Positions 59,001-64,000 of a DNA stretch of 64,000 nt are shown piece after piece. A program made the translations under genes and the position numbers. Below the pieces are notes generated by a model. That model was not told the DNA's origin and did no database searches. It worked only from the letters and a program-made list of their open reading frames with translations. Each line of letters opens with the position of its first letter. The first letter of the stretch is position 1. Origin of the DNA: Monodelphis domestica (Eukaryota > Chordata > Mammalia > Didelphimorphia > Didelphidae); the NCBI RefSeq assembly GCF_027887165.1, contig NC_077227.1, forward strand, positions 79,914,430 to 79,978,429, written 5' to 3'.

Positions 59001-59287
59001 AAATCCTCAGAGTTAAACATACTTTTATCTCACTCATTCCCCCCCCCCTTTTTATTGATTTATTCATATCCTTCACCTCTATTCTTTTCTTTTGCATGTA
59101 ATACTTTAGTTTAGCTTATAACACCTCTAATATGTAATATTATAATAATTTCATAATTCATCTCCCTGTTTGTTTTCTACTGTGTGTACCAGCCAACTCT
59201 TGATATAGTATTCCAATGCCTTCCTATAAATCTTCAATAACTCTTCCAAGTAGTTTCTGCCCTGTAGTGTTTAATACCTTTCCTAAG

Positions 59288-59332
59288 AGGAAATAATAAT
59301 AATAATAATAACAACAACAACAACAATAATAT
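59288..59332. repeat. (AAT)n/(AAC)n microsatellite
   Basis: Compound triplet run of about 40 bases. Confidence 0.9.
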
Positions 59333-62300
59333 CATTCCTCCAATGGAACTTATCTTGGCAAAAGCTGCTTCATATACAACTATGTTCAGATCCTAAAATG
59401 TTATTATACTCTGTCAAATGCTGTTGGAGAAAATGTTTGTTCATGAAACTTATAGTAAAGAAGTAATCTTCTAAAAATATTTTTTATCATTTTAACATGT
59501 TTTAATTGGCCTGCAAATTGGATTTGCAAGTTTTTCTGACATTTTAGGCTAAGTATGCCCATTTCCTTTTCAAAAATCCTTTGAGATATTAGGGCTATTT
59601 TGTCATTTATTTCTTTATTAAGTATAATTTCTGAATTTTGAAAATCTGAGGATTTTTAATTACCTCAGCATCTTCAACTCTTTCCTTTTCCTATTTTATT
59701 AGCTCCTTTATTTCATTTGTTATTTTGCATAATCTAGGCTTAGAGATGAAAGGTTTAGTTTAAAAATGATTGCCCTGAACTCATTGACAATATGTTGTTG
59801 CATAATGGAGCTAAGGGTACCATTCAAAAAATATTGTCTGTAACTAATGAGATTCGTTTTCCATTTTATGATATACAGATGTACAAAATATTCATGTTGT
59901 AAACCCATTTTATGAACATTCATGGTTTACCTGTTTTAGTGGTCTATATTGAAACATTTCTAGCAGGTATAGTATTGGTTATTTTTTATTTCAATCTATT
60001 TTGGCTTTCTTTGGTACCTAATAGAAAGGAGAGACACTTTCTGCTCCTTGTTATCCTCTAAACTAAACTGATCATCACACTGGTTTTCAGAAGGATGTGC
60101 TACCCCATATGCTTTTTATACTTACAACAATGGTTTCACCATAGTCTTAACTCAAATAGTATTTCCAGAGCTCACTTAGCCAGCATTTCAGAGTTCCTGT
60201 CAGGCCTTCCACACTAGTTTATTGGTTTCAGGGCACACAGAATCCTTGCTATGCTGCACCCTAGTTGACATTCTCTTATTTTTCCTGTTTCCCATCTCCT
60301 TATGATAGTAGGTTGTATTTCAAGGAGATTATTATTATTATAATGACATTACCTTTCTGAGGTTCAATTCACTCCTAAGTAAAATGAAGAGATTAGATAT
60401 TCTCTAAGAATAACTTTCTAGTAATAGTGCTCTGTGATTCTTCATTCTCACCAAGACTTTTGAAGGAAAAGAGAAATATGCTCTTGGTAAAGTATTGATT
60501 AGACACACATTTAAATGTTTTTAATGAAAACCTGACAGTTCTGCTTAACTCATTTTGACACTTCTTAAATATTTTTCTTTGGTTCACATTTTAAATTATG
60601 CATATACTGTCTGGTGCAATATAATTTTAGCATTCAAAAAGGAAATACGATAAAAATAACTTTTGCCACTAAAAATTGCAATTTGCTAAATAGGACTAAA
60701 CCAAGCATGTTGAAAATATTTATAGTGTAATGTTACCAATGTACTTAAAATTGTATTTTTATTCTTATATTCAATTTAGTTGCAAACATGCTTATACATC
60801 AGCTGTAATAAACTGAATTAATGGGGTCTCTAAAGTTCTTCAAAAATCTAATCTTATTTATAGGCATCATTTTGTGTTCTCTCTATCAAAGTGGAAGTAT
60901 TACTTCATTAGGAAATGATATGGGGATGTTATAGTGGTTCTAGACATATATGAAAAATTTTAACTAGTTCTCTGTGTTTGAGCATTTTCAATTTCCACTT
61001 TCATAGTGGTAATAACACTTTTCTCCACCTCTCTATGCATACAAAGAGTTCAAGCCTGGCCCAAGACATAATTCACAGACTCTAGAGAAAGGGCCCAATG
61101 TGAATTGTTAGCTTTAGAACTTCTAAGAGGCACATATTCACAATTTGGTAAATTCTCTCTAGAAGATTTCAGGAGAACATTTGGAGTGTGTCCCTCTCAG
61201 CTTGTGTTTGTGGCCTGCCAAGACCCATTAAGTGAGAGATTTCCCCTGTCTCCTCCTGTGTAAAATGGATCTGTGTTTCCTGTTCTGGATTTATGACTAA
61301 GAGCCTATTCCACTGGACCCCTAACAAAAAAAAATCATCTGCTTATTCAAATAAGTCACTAAGTAACATTTCAGCAAATGGTAGTGTTTTCTTCTGTAGC
61401 ATGTGAAATTCAAGGACATATATATGATGACTTACTTCACAGACCTTTGGCCACACTCTTTTCATAATCTCCTCTCTACCAGAGAAGCCTCCCCAATGCA
61501 GGTAGAATTTTGTTGAAGTGAATGTGGAAGAACCTTCCCACTGAAGAAGGTAGATTTGAAATTTAGAGTACATCTCCTCCATCCCCACTAGGCTCTGAGA
61601 ACTTATCAGAATTCATGGTGCTTCCTCCTGGATATTGACACTTCCTGCTCTTTGAAAACTCCCAAAGGGAGACTCCTGCCATAGTCTGAACAGGTATTTG
61701 AACATTTGTATTGGAAAGAGAATTTGTAAGTATTTAATTCTGCTGTATTTCTATATTTTTAGGAAAAATGTCCTTGTCCCCTTGTCCCCTATTCCCCTCT
61801 TTCAGCTGGTAGGCAGTAAGCCAGGGGCTTTAACACCAACTTCACATCAACAATGTGAAAGTTTCTCTATACCATTGTAGTTCAGTTACCTCCTTACTAG
61901 AATTATAACTGCTGACCTTCAAATAGAGTTTTTACTGCCTAAAGGACCCCCCCCCCAAGGGACTTTTCAGTAACTCCAGAGGATTCCCTATGGTCTCTCT
62001 CAAAGAACATAGTGTAAATTACCAGAGTGCAAGAATTCTTGGGAGAGTCATTGAATGGGTTAAATTCTTTCCCTAATTTGAAGATCAGTACCAATCCTAG
62101 AACATCAAAATTCAGAGCAGGGAAGCTTCCTTTTCTTCTTATAGGGAACCCAGGAAATTGCCTTTTAGACACTGCAAGAATTTAACATTTTAGACACTGG
62201 TTTCATTTGTTGCTTTTCATTGATGGCGAACCAAGGAAGCCAAGTAGATCCAAATAGATAATATGTTATTTGGATATGCATGAATGTATACAGCTAGGGC

Positions 62301-62650
62301 AAATTCTGTCTGGGGAAATTCAGAAGAATGAATACCAGTTTGGTACACAGCATTGATTATTGATTGTAAATCAGTGTATGGCAGCTGGATAGGAAATCCT
62401 GAAACCTGGAAAAAATAATAAGCATGAGGATAGTTTGGAAATATTACATAAAAGATCAGGTGCTACATTTCACAGAATCATAGAACCTCTGAGGTGAGTT
62501 GAAAGGTACCTTAATAATCAATCGGTCTACCCCATACCTAAAAGTATATCTTGATCAGTTATTTTTCAACCTTTCTTTGGAGCCCTTTACTGAGGAGGAT
62601 CTCGCTATGCCCCCAAACAGTCCTCCTTCTGTTAGATAACCTTAATTGTT
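59333..62650. other. AT-rich intergenic stretch, no gene
   Basis: More than 3 kb of AT-rich sequence with only short open frames (up to 81 codons), no recognised protein, and no clear repeat. A C-run at about 61,948-61,956 is the only low-complexity feature of note. Parts could be decayed LINE sequence or conserved noncoding DNA; nothing here decides it. Confidence 0.4.
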
Positions 62651-62654
62651 AGCA

Positions 62655-63290
62655 AGTTCTATTATTAAAGGCCACTAAAAGAAAAAATTCAGATATTATA
62701 GAGCCACAATTAGAATTACACAGGACTTAGAGTTTCTACCTTAAAAGATCACAAATCTTGGAATATGATATTCTGGAAGGCAAAGGAATTAGAATTCCTA
62801 AAATCACCTAACCAGTGAAACAGCATAATACATTAAAGCAAAAAAATGGATTTTAATGACTTTGAGAACTTCCAAGAATTCTTAATGAAAAGACCAGAAC
62901 TTCATAGAAAATATGACATTCAAGCACAAGGCTTAAGAGAAGTATGAAAAGGTAAATAGGAAAGAGAAAATGTAAGGATTTAATAAGGTTAAATTTTTAA
63001 GATGTGTACATTTTTATATGAGAAGACCATACTTATAACTCCCATAATCTTTATCAATATTAGGACAATTAGGAGGAATATTCATAGATAGAGGGGATTG
63101 TGAATTGATGGGAAATATTAAAAAATTTTATGGAAGGAAAAAAGAAGACTGCACTGGGAGAAGATGGAAGGGAGAGATAAAATGGGATGAATTATCTCAT
63201 ATAAAAGAGACTTGAAAGAATTATTATATAAGAGGTTAGGATGGGGATATATGGCAGGTATGAAGATAGAATTGACTCTCCCCTTGCCTA
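62655..63290 (+). mobile_element. LINE-1 ORF1 3' end and inter-ORF spacer, plus strand
   Basis: Landmarks of ORF1's end are gagccacaattagaattaca, tggaatatgatattctggaa and ttccaagaattcttaatgaa, then gaagtatgaaaaggtaaata. The spacer that precedes ORF2 follows. The corresponding part of copy B is at 16,400-16,740. The frame is broken. Confidence 0.75.
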
Positions 63291-63299
63291 TTTTTGAAT

Positions 63300-63900
63300 T
63301 AATCAACCAAAGTTTGAACACTCCTACTTGGCACTAGGTGGAGGAGTTCGCAAGCCACTTAGAGAGCTCCACCCTTTCAACTCAATCAGTCAGAACCTTG
63401 TGAATCCTTTGATAAGAGTTTACACCCTCATAGGAGGAGAGGTGGAACCTACAAACACTTCCCACCCTGGGCAGTGCTAAGCAAATTTAAAGTCTGAAAT
63501 TGATGCCTGTAAAGTGGAGGAAGGGTCAGAAGTGACATATAAAAGGACTATAAAAGATGATGAACTTCTTTTGTGACGGGTCTTGGTCCTGAATCTTGGG
63601 TATGGAGGAGCTTGGACCTGGGACTCTGGCTCTTGGACTGCTTCTGGTAAGATTGCTCCTGGATCTTCTCCTGGTGAGTGAAAAGCTGACCTTCCTTTCC
63701 TGACTTCTGAAGAGTTTAGTTCTGGAGAGGTCTCCTCTTCTTGGAGGAGGTTGTGTGGGTTGAACCCTTGCTTAATTCAAGACCAAGTCCTCCGGCTGAG
63801 GGGTTCATGAGCCTTGGATGGTTGAGCTTGGGACTGGAGCAACATTTAGGGTGATAAGTTAGACTTCTTACTCTACCCTTTCTTTTATTTCTCTATTTTC
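63300..63900 (+). mobile_element. Candidate LTR at the right edge
   Basis: GC-richer block after the LINE-1 piece with a TATA-like box (catataaaagga near 63,535), then a region of repeated cttggtcctgaatcttgg / tggacctgggactctgg / ctggatcttctcctgg units. This layout looks like an LTR or the 5' end of an LTR element on the plus strand. The rest of any element lies outside the window. Family not recognised. Confidence 0.35.
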
Positions 63901-64000
63901 ATTCTGTTCACCTTTTTTTGTAAACAAAAGCAGCTAAAAGTCATTTTGACTTGGGCTATATTAATTTTAAAATCAGAGACCATAGTATTATCTTAAAATT

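Noticed and set aside
1-64000. CRISPR arrays, bacterial operons or riboswitches
   Set aside because: The sequence is a repeat-rich vertebrate locus with introns, SINEs and LINEs. No regularly spaced identical repeats with unique spacers exist; the regular arrays are microsatellites and the retroposon VNTR.

Overview
The window is mammalian nuclear DNA, almost certainly from a marsupial and most likely an American opossum of the Monodelphis type. The signs are the tRNA-derived SINE typical of marsupials in many copies, a marsupial-type LINE-1 with its characteristic 3' end, many MIR/THER-type SINEs, LTRs that look marsupial, and a hAT element that resembles SPIN. The species name is inference. 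The sequence is mostly AT-rich and full of repeats, with one intron-containing protein gene.

The gene is CCNJ (cyclin J) on the minus strand. Its CpG-island promoter lies at about 48.5-49.3 kb. Five coding exons run from the ATG at 47,507 to the stop at 32,882 and encode 384 residues, with every splice phase consistent. A 3' UTR of about 2.9 kb, free of recognisable repeats, ends at a good poly(A) site near 29,996. An internal splice acceptor 33 nt into coding exon 4 would give a form 11 residues shorter.

The left part (1-29.5 kb) holds no gene I can recognise. From 12.2 to 28.5 kb it is a stack of nested insertions. One LINE-1 (12.24-15.91 kb) is cut by at least two solo LTRs and one unidentified insertion. 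A second LINE-1 (15.92-17.29 kb, resuming at 25.17 kb) is split by a 7.9-kb LTR element on the minus strand. That LTR element was later entered by a SINE and by a 4.1-kb minus-strand retroposon at 20,556-24,665. The retroposon has a perfect 15-bp target duplication, a poly(A) signal, a pure (AAAAG)n tail, a degenerate VNTR and a GC-rich 5' part. Its layout resembles the primate SVA composite retroposons and it is the most interesting object in the window.

The right part (49.3-64 kb), upstream of CCNJ, has no recognisable gene. It holds LTR fossils, a hAT element with a perfect 8-bp duplication, an unclassified repeat with an (ACT)n-like tail, LINE-1 fragments and MIR-type SINEs. All repeat names come from memory of consensus patterns, with no database search.
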